Part shown: positions 1 to 11,643 of the stretch, piece after piece | How positions within the stretch are numbered: position 1 is the stretch's first letter | Layout: each line of letters begins with the position of its first letter | NCBI GenBank assembly: GCA_958299035.1 | Contig: CATQJL010000316.1 | Span: 11,440,347-11,504,346 of the forward strand | Reading direction: 5' to 3' | From: Cylicocyclus nassatus | Lineage: Eukaryota; Nematoda; Chromadorea; Rhabditida; Strongylidae | DNA length: 64,000 nucleotides | Notes under the pieces: model-generated | What the model was told of the DNA's origin: nothing | The model's database searches: none | The model's input: only the letters and a program-made list of their open reading frames with translations | Made by a program: the position numbers and the translations under genes

Positions 1-488
1 ACGAAGCTTCGAGCGTTAGTCGAGCCTGGAAAAATGATTAGACAGCACGCCGAGAGAGATGCAGAGCCCAGGCGAGGTAGAAGCGCAGGTTCGAGTCCCA
101 CCCAGCCCCGGTCACTCCCAATGATAGAGAAGGTACAAAACTGCTTGTCTTAGCTTCAAACTTCCGTCCGGACAAAAATCATTAGTAGGTGTAAAATGCT
201 TCGTAAAATGTGTGTTGTAAGATGGATGTGCTAGCGATTACTTGATGATTTTGCGACGATTGCTCTAGACTTAGGCTACTAATCTGCAAGTATTTGTCGG
301 AGAAACGGCCATGTCGCGCTATAGTATCAAAAAATTATTCTGCCTGACTTGTCTTGATGTGTCGCACAGACCGCAAGTTACCACTCCATTTGCTACTTGC
401 TCATTTTTTTTTCAAGAAAAAAAGTCACCGTAGAGTGCACAGATCGCGTTCGTCTTATATGGAAATCTTCTGACGGCAAAAGTCATGC
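1..488. other. No gene seen
   Basis: No open frame with recognisable similarity. A perfect RNA polymerase III B-box-like string (GTTCGAGTC) lies at 89-97, next to a Ser/Leu-tRNA-like T-arm, but I find no credible A box or cloverleaf, so at most this is a tRNA or SINE relic. Confidence 0.3.
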
Positions 489-490
489 TA

Positions 491-1862
491 AAGTGCGGTT
501 CATAAATATACGAACACCCCAAATTTTGAAAGTTTCTGAATTTTTTGGAAGAAATTCAAAAAGCCGTTGGTACCACGCGATAGAGCACAGCCGAAAACGG
601 TATATGATCCATAAGAATGGAAATCGACGCCATATTTAGAAGTGTTTTTGCGCCTAATGAATTTTTAGCGGTTCATAATTATACGAACACTTCAAACAAA
701 CTCCATTTTTCAATCAAGATTGCAATCGTTCGAGTCCAAATTTTTTGTAGAGTTACAGCAACAAAGTCTGACATATCTGCTATATACTGGACCCAGTGTA
801 GCTCAAAAAAGAATCGCTACTTTTTTCAGATGGCTCTAAATGCTTTTGAAGTCTTTGCGCTCCAAAAACATCAGTTCTTCTGCGGTTTACGCACTCTAAT
901 TTGCTCCTATTAAAGCTATAAGATAAAATAAGCTCTTTCGATGGGTATCTTGTTTGACGCTTGGAAAATCTTTGCATTTTCGTGCCGTTTTTCAACCAAG
1001 TTCCAACCTTACTTCAAAGCTAACACGATTTGGAGCCTCAAAACTCAGCTTCTGAAGCCCTACAATGAAGTAAGCACATAGTATGTAGAAGTTCACAAGA
1101 ATGTGTGTTTGGCTAGAAAATTTCAGCGGCGTTGAGCGTTTGTTTTGGCCGCGCAGACGTCATTTCACGAAAGTCACTGCTTTTACTATTGCAATCACAC
1201 CTTTATCTGGTTTGTAGCTCCAGAGCCTCAAAATCAGCTCTACAAAAACCCAAAAACTTTGACACGGATACGCCATCATGCAAGCAATGCAGCTGCTTCA
1301 TATCAGATGTTTGCGAGAGAGAGAAGCTGAGTTTTGAGGCTCCAAATCGTGATAACTTTGAAGTAAGGTTGGAACTTGGTTGAAAGACGGCACGAAAATG
1401 CAAAGATTTTCCAAGCGTCAAACAAGATACCTATCGAAAGAGCTTATTTTATCTTATAGCTTTGATAGGAGCAAATTAGAGTGCGTAAACCGCAGAAGAA
1501 CTGATGTTTTTGGAGCGCAAAGACTTCAAAAGCATTTAGAGCCATCTGAAAAAAGTAGCGATCCTTTTTTGAGCTATGTCAGACTTTGTTACTGTAACTC
1601 TACAAAAAATTTGGACTCGAACGATTGCAATCTTGATTGAAAAATGGACCTTTGTTTGAAGTGTTCGTATAATTATGAACCGCTAAAAATTAGCATTAGG
1701 CGCAAAAACACTTCCAAATATGGCATCGATTTCCATTCTTATGGATCATATACCGTTTTCGGCTGTGCTCTATCGCGTGGTACCAACGGCTTTTCGAATT
1801 TCTTCCAAAAAATTCAGAAACTTTCAAAATTTGGGGTGTTCGTATAATTATGAACCGCACTT
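491..1862. mobile_element. Long-arm foldback Tc1/mariner-type element with IR/DR ends
   Basis: The left arm (491 to about 1060) and right arm (about 1320-1862) are near-perfect reverse complements around a ~260-bp centre. The element is flanked by TA (489-490 and 1863-1864). Termini begin AAGTGCGGTTCATAA. The same core (GCGGTTCATAATTATACGAA, with small changes) recurs inside each arm at 668 and ending at 1683, 173-175 bp from the outer copy. This is the IR/DR arrangement known for some Tc1 elements, where each end has two transposase-binding sites. The centre has no transposase. Non-autonomous by inference. Confidence 0.85.
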
Positions 1863-1864
1863 TA

Positions 1865-2339
1865 GTAGTCCCGCACCAACTTGTTCACCAACTTGTTCTT
1901 CGTTACTTTGATGGGTTTGATAGCATTGCGATCAAAGCTTAATGCGAGATACTGTAGTAGAGTTGAAGAGGGTAAAATTTAAATAAAAATGTGCAGAATC
2001 CGGTCAGAGTTGTTAGTATTTTATGTTCAAATATCGTATGTACAATTGCCATATTTACCTTGGTATTTTATCTGTTTGAGGAGTGGCTCGGCAAATCCTC
2101 AACCCAGAATTGCTTACATGGGGTAATCCGAGGCGCTGATCCCGAATATCCGCTTGAGAAAGCTTGAAAATAGCGGAAACCAGCACTCTTCCCAAATCCC
2201 TTCGTTTTGAATTTGGACGAGACCAACAGTTAACTCCATAACTGAAGTCGCTGCCTTCCTCTTATGATCATAACATCGTATTTGGGGATTGAGTAAGCTA
2301 CCACTTGAAAATCTCTACATGTTCAGTATCGCCGAGCCA
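1865..2339. other. No gene seen
   Basis: I see no coding similarity, repeat or RNA gene in this stretch. Confidence 0.3.
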
Positions 2340-2343
2340 TTAA

Positions 2344-2781
2344 AGGCAGCGTCCACCCAAAATTTCGACTTCCATGTTTTTGTCATTCTGGGGTTTTCGG
2401 TGGATGCAATTACAGCTATGAAGCTCAAATCTTCCAAAGCCCCCAAAAAACCCAATTTCTGGGACCCTGTCTTGAGGGCACGGACGAGTTTCGGATTGTT
2501 TCCCTCCGTCGGCATGCCAAAAGGAACTGCAAATGGATGGGTGCAGTTGCAGCAGGATGCAGCTTCTGCTCACTACCATGCCAATTACGTGTCGGGGGCA
2601 GCCCCTGGTTAGGCGGAGCTTGATAGGATCTGGGCGTGGCTTGATACACTTTCGCTGTTCCAGATCCTTATCTCCATTCAGAAAACATTAGAAGACCGGA
2701 CCAGCGCAGAAGCCTCTCTCCCGAGGCCTACATTGAGAATCGGCATTAATCGGAGAGATTACATCAAGCCTGGGCACTGCC
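2344..2781. mobile_element. Possible degenerate TTAA-flanked MITE
   Basis: The left end, TTAA then AGGCAGCGTCCACCC at 2340-2358, matches the better-preserved TTAA element at 22157-22490. The proposed right end is GGGCACTGCCT followed by TTGA at 2772-2785, which requires one change in the TTAA duplication. Interior similarity to the 22-kb copy is limited to the first ~60 bp. Confidence 0.35.
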
Positions 2782-4119
2782 TTTGATGAAGGTTTAACTA
2801 CAGTTTGAAGTTTTCCTCCTCGCATAGCTCCAATCAATCAAGACGCGTGGTACCAACGTGTACCTTGTACACTGAACAATTTGCCACATCGTACGTCGGT
2901 TCCAGACTCGGGTAGAGGACTATATGTTGCCGATAGGCTTCAGCCTTCGTTGACAGGTGCTACAAATCTGTGAGGCAATGCCTAAAACATGTGGACTTCG
3001 TGGTCCGTTGCGTATGTCCACCCTTCCGGCGATGTATATGAACCCCACGGGCTCAGGTTAGCGAATAACTGGCAATTCAATGCACAATGATTGGGAGCAC
3101 AGCACACACTAAACCTTTCACTGTATCCGCTCTAGTTTTCCTTCTCTCGCAACGAGCAGACTAGTGAAGTGCGAGCTCTAAGCACCTTTTGATGAACAAG
3201 TTGCAAGCACCTCTGCGAAACACTATGTTTGCAAAGTCGGTCAGTGCCTATTGTCTTTCATTGTAATAGTAAGTTCAGGTATGTTGTTTCGTGAGTCGAC
3301 TTCAAAAACGATAACTTTGCAAAAAATTAGGTTCAATATTGTTCTGCAGAGGTGTATGCTAGGAAAACTCAGCAATCAAAAAATCAGTATGTTTGGGTTT
3401 CACCATTTACATCTCACTAGGGACACCTAGGGTCGCCATAGGTGGATCGAAGCAGTTGCTCAAACAAGTCTGTATGTCTTATGAAGTTTTTTTCCACTAA
3501 ATTAGAATTTGTTCTCAAAGCCAAATTTTCATCCGGTGAAAGCGTTTGAAAAATTCTTTAGAGTAATATTCCTGACCTTTGAGCCCTTTCCTCTTACAAG
3601 ACCCGAGTCAACAACTCGCTTTTCTACGAGCAGTGAATTTTCCCCATTGAAACGCTTACAAAGCAGTTTTCAAGATTATGCAAATGAGAATCAAGACACA
3701 TCCTTAGAAGTGTCTCTCGCAGGAAAGCATAGATTCCATCAATAACACTCACTTATCGCTTCACTTTCTACAAGAAAAAAAAAGATTTTCCTCAAGCAAG
3801 CGCTCTCAAATCAGACTTTTTTTACTGTATGCGAATCATCTGCGATATGAAGTCAATCCCTCCCCGGTGATACCGCCCTTAAAAATTGGATCCGCCACCG
3901 TTACCCTTCTTTTTCCTTCGGATAAGAAAAACAAAATCCTATTAATTTTCTCAAATTTTGCAAATCATTCAAAGAAGTATTACCCGTAATAGCCTCTCTT
4001 AGTAGCGTTGGCTCCATCCCAGCTAGCCAAGGTTTCCTTTCTATACGGAAAAGCGAAATCTCCCCAACTAAACGCTCATCTCCAACCTTTTCTACAAAAT
4101 AAGGAATTTTTTCCAAGTA
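2782..4119. other. No gene seen
   Basis: Only short open frames occur. The part after 3500 shows the same short motifs (cut forms of GAGACCCAG, stretches of TTTCTACAAG) as the tandem repeat downstream and may be an older, more decayed part of it. Confidence 0.3.
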
Positions 4120-4480
4120 AAAGCTGATCTACACGCGAGACCCAGTTACTGAAGGCGTGGGATTTCCCCGAGTAGAAGTTGATCTCCACCAACGAGACCC
4201 AGTTAGTCAAGCAATGGTTTTTTTAAGGAAAAACTCACCGCCGCCAGCGAGACCCAGTCCAAGCAACGGATTCCCCCAAGTTGAATCTCATCTCTACAAA
4301 CGAGAGTCAGTTACTGAGGCGTTAATTTCTTCGATTTCTTGAGAGAGAACATTTCAAAGCTCAGTTACTCAAACGGAGACAGGACCCAGTTAGTCGAGCG
4401 CTTTCCTTTCTAGAGCAGGACTCTCAGATAATTGCTTGACTCTACCAGCGAGATTTGCTGACCTTTCTACAAGCAAAGGT
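4120..4480. repeat. Degenerate tandem repeat, ~55-60 bp unit
   Basis: The motif CGAGACCCAGTTACT or close variants recurs near 4135, 4194, 4248, 4301 and 4382, with spacing near 55-60 bp and a following GCGTGGGATTTCCCC-type segment. Units are diverged, so the array is old. Confidence 0.55.
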
Positions 4481-5106
4481 AAGATTCTGAATGAATGCTA
4501 ACATGGTTCCTTTTTCATTTTGCGAAAATTATCTTGCGCAGTTATTTCTCAAAACAGTACCTTTTCACTGAGGCGTCGCCTCTGACAAAAAACTCATCCA
4601 CAAGCTTTTCCGTTTGCGAAAAGCTAAGACTGTTCTTAAAGTAAAAGCTTCAAAAATAAAATTTCCATTATCTACAAAATTACCTTCTGAAAGCATTTCT
4701 TAAAACAATACGTCAATCTAGAAGCATCCAACCTGTACTTGGAGATCCACTTACTCTTATGAAATACTATTTGTGCAAGCAAAAAAGAAAATCAAATTAG
4801 AAATTAAATGCATTCAAAGGCAGGTTTTTCTTCTATGTGAAAATTAGCGAAACAAGGTAGAATGATAATTTAAACTGGGAATGTCAAACCAGCTCTACCA
4901 GTAAAAGCAAATTTCAGTAGATACAACTCAAGTAAGGGATGCGGCAACAACCTTGCGCGACAAATGTTCATTTTATCGAACCTCAACCAGAGGAGCATTT
5001 GCCTCGCGGTTATTTCTAGGAGTTGTTGCTCAGATCGCATATGCGCATGCGCTCATGTGCATACAAAAACATCGTCTTGAGATGTTTGATATATCATACA
5101 TAATGG
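4481..5106. other. No gene seen
   Basis: AT-rich sequence without recognisable coding, repeat or RNA features. Confidence 0.3.
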
Positions 5107-5108
5107 TA

Positions 5109-5972
5109 CAGGGTGTTTGAAAAGTTCGTGGCCTAAAGTACTTCCAATTCGACTTTTGACGCGTTTTTTGCTATATGTGTTCTCCGAACCTTGAAACCAC
5201 TGAATCAACAAAGAAAAATATTTTTTGCCTCAAAATACCCTAAAAAATTTGGAAGTAAACAATTTTTTCAGCTTCCTTGGAAAGTGCGTCATCTGTTTTG
5301 TTCTTTTTTTCCAACGCCGGAAAAGGCAAACAGGTTTTGGTTTTTTTACTACGAATAGTCCTAGATTTACACTTTCTTTATATAACAAAAGTTCTACATT
5401 AGCATGCTAACAAAGATTTTTTATGCGCTGAATCACAGCAGATAGGCGCGGCACCCTGTTTGCGCTGAAATTTTTTCAGTTTGAAAAAATTTAGAAGTCT
5501 TATTTCAACATGTATTTGTAGCACAACTCTCTGGCCTTCGTTGTATTCGTTTTCGAGAAATTTGCACGCTTGCAAAGGTTTTTAAGATAAGATATAAAAA
5601 TTTCGGTGCTGGACTTTTTGACAAAAAGATTCTGAAAGTGGATCTCTTGGCTTTCGCGGTACGATATTTTTCAAACAAACTTACTTCTACGAAAGTGAGA
5701 GCACACTTAAGAAACCTTGAAGAAAGGGCTTTAAGAAGGTATACTAAGTTTTCCGAAAATTATGTTTCCTTTTTTGTAACAAGCGTTTTGAGGGAAGGGG
5801 TTTGGAAAGCTATTCTAATGTGTTTCAATCTAATAAAAAATCAAAGAAACCACAAAAAAATCTAATTTTTACAGAAGTGATGGTGTTTAGGTCCGATGAG
5901 CATAATAAAACAAAAAACGCATCAAAATTCGAATTAGAAGTACTTTAGGCCACGAACTTTTCAAACACCCTG
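5109..5972. mobile_element. Non-autonomous mariner-type element (864 bp)
   Basis: Terminal inverted repeats start CAGGGTGTTTGAAAAGTTCG and continue for about 60 bp with few mismatches; TA flanks both ends (5107-5108, 5973-5974). The interior open frames do not resemble a transposase. The tip resembles mariner termini in general pattern (GGTNNNTNAAAAGTTC). Confidence 0.85.
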
Positions 5973-5974
5973 TA

Positions 5975-7620
5975 TGTGACGGTTTAGTTTTATCCTTAGG
6001 CGAAATCTATGCGTGAAAAAAACATTCGAAACGGTTCGTACACGGAAGTATTTGTCCCGTATAGCATTGCACAAAGGGCTGTCCGCATCCCACCTCGTCT
6101 ACCGTCTGCTACCGTGTACGGAAAGTACAAAAATCCCCGATCTATTGTAGTGATCGGTAAAATTTGGGCACATTGCTATCACTATAGCTATTACTACAGA
6201 CTAAAAGTTGAGAAGTAAAGGAAAAAAGAAATTCACTTCACTGTTCACTTCGCTTGTGCCGAACTCGAAAACGTGGAAATCGCATGGTGAAATAATGCAG
6301 TCGACTTTCATCTTATCTGGGTCGTGATGTTATGGCTGGTATAATATTTTTTTAATTTTATTTTTTCGCTCCCAAAAGGCGATCCTGCAGAAATATCGGT
6401 TACAGTAATGAAGTGTACCTATATTCGCGTACAGCTGAGATGAAAAACAGTGAAATATATCCACCAAGCCAAGATGATTGGAAGCAGAGATAATTACAAT
6501 GTAAAGCTCTCAAAATAACGAAGGAAGCCCGCATCAATGCAATCCATCACCGTCATTGGTTTGCTGCTCTGTGATACTGTACTTTCAACACACGATCAAA
6601 TAATTTGCGTAAACTAACTTTCTTACATTTAAACCGACCGAAGTAGTCATGTGCTAAATAAAATAACGATAGGAAAGCACTTTGAGTGGCATTTGGAGCA
6701 TTTGTTAATAAGCATTATTTTATCTGATCACTAGCTCGTATAATAATATTTAGAATATTAAAGAATCACTGTTTTGAAAGTTTATATATTCCCCGCTCGC
6801 AATGCAAACAATCTTGTAACGAAGCCTAGAACCAAAATTCTGGAGTTTGCCAGCATAATCAATTTTTTCTACGGTGAATAGATGAGATTGCACGACAAGA
6901 ATTTTTATCAGTGGTTTCTGCTCCCGGGAGGGCAATCCGAGGTCTTTTTGCTTCAACGCTTTTGTAAGATGGACCAAAATGGAAGGCAAGGGAATTGATC
7001 CAACGGCATACCGTCTGATCGTTTACGATGACTTTTTTCTTCCGGAGTGTTGCCACAGTATTAACCGTCCTATCCTTCGCTCATGTTCTACATTCTGTTT
7101 ACATAAACTGACGGCATGAACTTATTAAAGAACTACTTTGTTAAGGTGCAATCACAAATACATTAGAGAAACAACAATGAGGAAAATAGTTTATTTCATC
7201 AAATTTGTACGAATGTGTTCAAACTGCTTATTCAACGCGAATTTTGCTCAGCTGGAAGGTGGAGGTCAAAATGTCTAGACTAAGCCTGTTTTGAATTTTA
7301 TGGCAGAGTTTCGGGATTTTTTAACAGAGCTTCAAAAGTTCGAAGTTGAAGAGACTTTCTTTTCCCAATTTTATCTTGCAATCGAAGCTTAGTAAAGATT
7401 GAGCAAGGTGTCCTTAGAATGTAACACTTTGCGCTTCTTAATCCTATTTTGTGGTGCACGATTTGCGTAAGAGAAAGATGTTACGAATTTTGGAAATGTG
7501 CGAACGAACTTTTGGTTCAAGCTAATATAATGCGAAGGTGTGTTTGTCTGTCTTGTATGTATGTACAGTGACCGCCAAAAAGTTCGTTGAAGCCGCCCTC
7601 CTTTATATTCACCGTACCTC
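5975..7620. other. No gene seen; one lone transposon end
   Basis: No recognisable gene. At about 6149-6175 the string TAGTGATCGGTAAAATTTGG closely matches the terminal repeat of the element at 20257-21129; no partner end is visible nearby, so this is probably a solo or truncated end. A short TCTG/TATG-type tract lies near 7535-7565. Confidence 0.35.
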
Positions 7621-7623
7621 TTA

Positions 7624-7821
7624 GGCCCCGGGCAGACTTCACGCGATTTGATCGCCGCGACTGAATCGCGAGAGACAATACAGCATCATTCCATGCCGAT
7701 CAACTTGCATTTCGGTTGTGATACTTTTCCAGCCCGAAATTTTTGAATGTGAAATGAAAATGAATGGAAATCTTGGCGATTAGATCGCGACGATTAAGTC
7801 GCGTGAAGTCTGTCCGAGGCC
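7624..7821. mobile_element. Short Harbinger-like MITE
   Basis: Inverted termini GGCCCCGGGCAGACTTCACG and its partner ending in GTGAAGTCTGTCCGAGGCC enclose 198 bp. Flanks are TTA (7621-7623) and TTG (7822-7824), consistent with a 3-bp TTA target duplication with one change. The tip matches the MITE at 29224-29409 although the two interiors differ. Confidence 0.6.
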
Positions 7822-8043
7822 TTGGATGGAAAACAAAGATTAAGAAATGATCTGACTGTATACGATAATAGAACTCTCCAGGAGCTACAACGCAAACATG
7901 CTTTCGGACAAACACGCACTCTAAAAAAATTCTTTTTTTTCAAAAAACCGTACCAGACCGCGTCACAATGCCGCGAATAAAAACTCTTCAAACACCAAAA
8001 TCTTCTTTTGCGTTCTTTTCTAAAGCAAGAACAGTAAACCGTA

Positions 8044-9052
8044 GGTAAGCATACTGTTATATAGAACCCATCAGTGGCTACAATCTGGCCATGGCTCCCT
8101 AAAAAACAAAACCTTGAATTTTTTTACAATTTTCAAAAATTAACTTACAAACATAAAAACCGATTCAAAACATCCTAACAAAGCTGGAATAAAATGGATG
8201 CTCTTTTTCATCTCTATGCATCGGACGTGTGCTGGTGAGCTTCTTTGCTGGAAATGGCCTTTGGCAGCGCGCATGAGCTCACACGTAATACACACTGACT
8301 TGTAGGCCTGTAGCTCCGCCAGCAGCTAGTCTGTGAGTCTACATGTAAGCATATTTAAAAGAGCGAGACTTTCTCAACTCGCATGTATACAAATAGAATG
8401 AGTTCAAGAAATTCTGGAAATTTGGAGAATGAGTTGAAAAATGCGCAGCCCCAATGGTGATAGAGGAAGGCAATAATATAGCTTTAGAAGCTCAAAATAG
8501 GGTTATTACTAGAAAATTGTCAGTTCTGAACTTCGGGGAAGGAACTGGTAACGAAAAGAGCTCCGCTTAAATTTGCTTCGAAAGTTTCTAGTCTACCACT
8601 GAGGCTACGCTTTTTCAACTCATTCTCCTTCCAGGATTTCTTGAACTCACCTCGTTTACATATCATCGTGATCGAGATCTCCCTCCTTCGACAAGTCCAC
8701 AAAGAAACTCACACAGAATGACTGGTGGGCGAGCTACAAGCCTGCAAAGCGTTACAAATCAGTGGTGATGTACGGGTGAGCTCGTATGCACGCACTGCCA
8801 AGGTCCATTTCCAGCAAGAATACTGACCAGCACCCGTCCGATGCATAGATCATGGCAGAGAGCATCCATTTTATCTAAACAGCTTTGTTAGGACGTTTGA
8901 ATCGCTTTCCTTATAAAGAAATTAGCTTTGAAAAAGAGATTAAAAGTTAATCTCTAGAAAATGCAAAATAAAATTCAAGCTTGTGTTTTTGAGAAGTAAC
9001 CACAAACCAGGTTGTAGTCTCTAGTGGGGTTTGTATAGCAGATGCTTACTTG
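8044..9052. mobile_element. Diverged foldback element (~1 kb)
   Basis: Imperfect inverted arms of about 350-400 bp can be followed from roughly 8044 inward and 9052 inward. Clear paired blocks are TCCTAACAAAGCTG...AAATGGATGCTCT near 8170-8215 with its complement near 8860-8900, and ATGCATCGGACGTGTGCTGG near 8215 with its complement near 8840. Exact termini and target duplication are not resolved. Confidence 0.6.
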
Positions 9053-9377
9053 TTCGGATTGATTGTGTTCCCGATTCAAAAAAGAAAGTAAAAGAAATTC
9101 GTCGTCGATGAATTTTTCCGCGACATTAAAGCAGTTTTTTAGTAAAAAAAAATTAAGTTAAAGAAGTTGAAGAAAAAAATTTTCAAGTTCTATTCTATAA
9201 ATTCATGTTTTTCAGAAAATGTAGTGTGCGCATCGTAGCTCTCAAGAGCTCTACCATCTCATTCAATCCGATCATCCTTTCATAATTGTTCTCCATCTGA
9301 AAATGAGCGATGAAAAAGGAAAGGCGGCTTGTTCGTAACTTCTTGGCTTCTTGGCGGTTACTGCATGTATGTAATTG

Positions 9378-9735
9378 TGGAATAGAAATTTTCATTTTTG
9401 AACCGATGTGGACCAAACCTTGCACACATACACATCAGGGGAGGGGCGGATATCGTGGACTAGTTCTCGTTATCGATCGATATCAATTTTTCGATTTTCT
9501 GCAAAGTTTGAGCTACAGGGCTGCGAGTTGGCACAGGGGAGTATGTTAGCATGCTGATTATGAATACAATATCAGTTCTTTGAAATTATCAATCATTTTT
9601 TACTCTATCGATTTTTTCAAGTCTGAGCTACGGGGATGCGAGTTGGCCCAAGGCGTAATTGGGCATACTGATTAAAAACAAAACGGAGATAGGGAATTAG
9701 CATGTAGAGTGAGCACGGGGAAAGGTTCCGTTTTA
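9378..9735 (+). mobile_element. Helitron-like repeat fragment
   Basis: Shares the body of the family at 19160-19566: TTTTTGAACCGATGTGGACC, CACACATACAC, then two minisatellite-type units containing CTACAGGGCTGCGAGTTGGC and TAGCATGCTGATTA. Neither canonical end is present, so it is a fragment or diverged copy. Confidence 0.5.
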
Positions 9736-9863
9736 AAAATAAAGCATAATATAATTTACAATATTAACTGATGATGTAGCTAGATAAAATTGCTATTAAT
9801 ATCTCGCTTCGCAGAAAGCGAAAAAAGAGACCTAAGTCGATACTTTGTGCTTTAGCTATCAAA

Positions 9864-11081
9864 TCTTATATACTAGGCTGTTGCATAAGTTTCGTCCGAT
9901 TTGAATTTTTGAGTTTAAAATGTCATAACTTCTTTCAGAGTCAACTTTTTTCCAAGGTCTTAGTTTCTATGTGTTGAGCAGTCCCTTGGCTAAAAAATGC
10001 ATATTGAGATCTGCGCAAATCTTTGTTAAGGAAGAACCAAGAATGCAAAAACTTCGCAGCGTTTTTCTTCGAATCTGTCTTTTGATAGGCATCTTTTCTA
10101 ATAATGGATGGATAGAGAAATTTTCGTAGATTATTATGCAACATAAAAGAGCCCATAGGGTTTGCGCTGCCGAGAGATTTTTTTGACCGAACAAAAAATT
10201 AGCCACTTTTTGACCTCGCTTCAGCACATGTGTGCATGCCTATTTATGAACTACGAACGTTTTACAACTGACGTGAGCGCCGAAAAGGAATTGGTGGATG
10301 GGCCCTGTTAGCTCTTGCTTTGCCCTAGCACCTCCAACTTTGAGCTTGTCGATTATTTCTATTCGCAGAAAGTTATTGCTTGTAAAACATCTATACCAAA
10401 GATTTATGTTCGAGGATAATTTTCACTAGCAAGACGTATTCTTCATGGGACCGAACTTCTGCATATACTAGCATTCCATACCCTTATTCCGAAGCCAATG
10501 AAAGAACCTGACTTGAAGGGCGCATTGTGGAGATATCCTCGCAAGGACATATTTCTAGAGATAGAACGTACCTCGGCCACTTAGAGATTTTAGGCCTGTG
10601 ATCTCCGTACACTAAGAATTTTATTGAATTCTGGTATGCTTTAGAAAGCGCAAGGAAAGCACTTTTCAATGATACCAACCGTATCGAATTAGAGATGAAA
10701 TTCTCTTAGAACAGCTGCTTCAAACATGAGGCAAAAAAATCGGACAGAACTTATGCAACAGCCTAGTATAAAGCTGAATGTTTGTTTGTATGTATGTCTG
10801 TATGTCTGTATGTATGTCTGTATGTACGTATGTTCCGAATATAAATTTTTATTTCTAAACCGATCCGGGCCAAACTTGGCACACATACATTTCGGGCCCC
10901 GGCGGATGTCGTAGGCTACTTTTCGTCATCGATTGATATCGATTCTATCGATTTTTTGCAAAATTTGAGCTACGAGGCTGGGAGTTGGCACAGGGGGGTA
11001 ATCGAGCATGCTGATCGCATGCCGGTTAAGAAATGGATTTTTCTATTCGGAACATACGGCGGAGCCGGGTAAGCCAGCTAG
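9864..11081 (+). mobile_element. Helitron-like element interrupted by a mariner
   Basis: The 5' end (A then TCTTATATA at 9864-9872) is separated from the rest (TAAAGCTGAATG, a TATG/TCTG tract at 10780-10835, the CCGATCCGGGCCAAAC body) by the mariner at 9873-10766. The 3' end is AGCCGGGTAAGCCAGCTAG at 11081, followed by T. A 5' TC and 3' CTAG between A and T fit Helitron rules. No Rep/helicase is encoded. Confidence 0.55.
9873..10766. mobile_element. Non-autonomous mariner-type element (894 bp)
   Basis: Termini CTAGGCTGTTGCATAAGTTT pair with AACTTATGCAACAGCCTAG at the other end; TA duplications lie at 9871-9872 and 10767-10768. It landed 9 bp inside the 5' end of a Helitron-like copy. No transposase frame is visible. 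Confidence 0.85.
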
Positions 11082-11643
11082 TGCTATATAAAGGTGCAGG
11101 AAGCTTATCCGTTCCAAAAAAGTCTTGTTTCGCCAACCCATGAAAGATGAGCCATTGATAGGGCGGGGTGGAGCAGGTTAATAGTAAATATCTCCAACCC
11201 ATTTTCAAAGCAACGAGTTATTATATACATCTAACAGGCTATACATCATCAGAAAGCCCACGAAACGGGGCTCCAACGTAGATCGTCTCTTTTTTCTTAG
11301 CCGTCCTCTACTCGGAGATACATGGCATTCAAAGTTGACGACCGAGCCATTTTGGAGCGGATCAAAATGGATTGTAACCTTTGATTCAACTGGCTTGGCT
11401 TCGAAAAGGCGGAGCCTTGTCAACTAATTAAGGCCGCTCGCGCCCGCGACGCGCGTCTCTCTCGCGCGAGTGCTCTCTAATCATTAGCTAACCCTAATTA
11501 GGTCACGGAGCCACGCCTTTCCGAAGCCAAGCCAGTTGAATTAAATAATACGTCCGTCCAAATCCGCGGTTTAAACTACTGTACATCTACCGCGATGCCT
11601 TTGTGTTTCGTATGACAATCTGGCCATTAGTATTATTACTGCA
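11082..11643. other. Gene-free spacer with one 158-bp MITE
   Basis: No coding similarity. At 11384-11541 a perfect 20-bp inverted repeat (starting ATTCAACTGGCTTGGC, partner GCCAAGCCAGTTGAAT) encloses a GC-rich centre with alternating CG-rich runs. This looks like a small MITE; its target duplication is unclear. Confidence 0.55.

Noticed and set aside
35..110. Possible tRNA gene
   Set aside because: Only the B box is convincing; A box and stems do not form.
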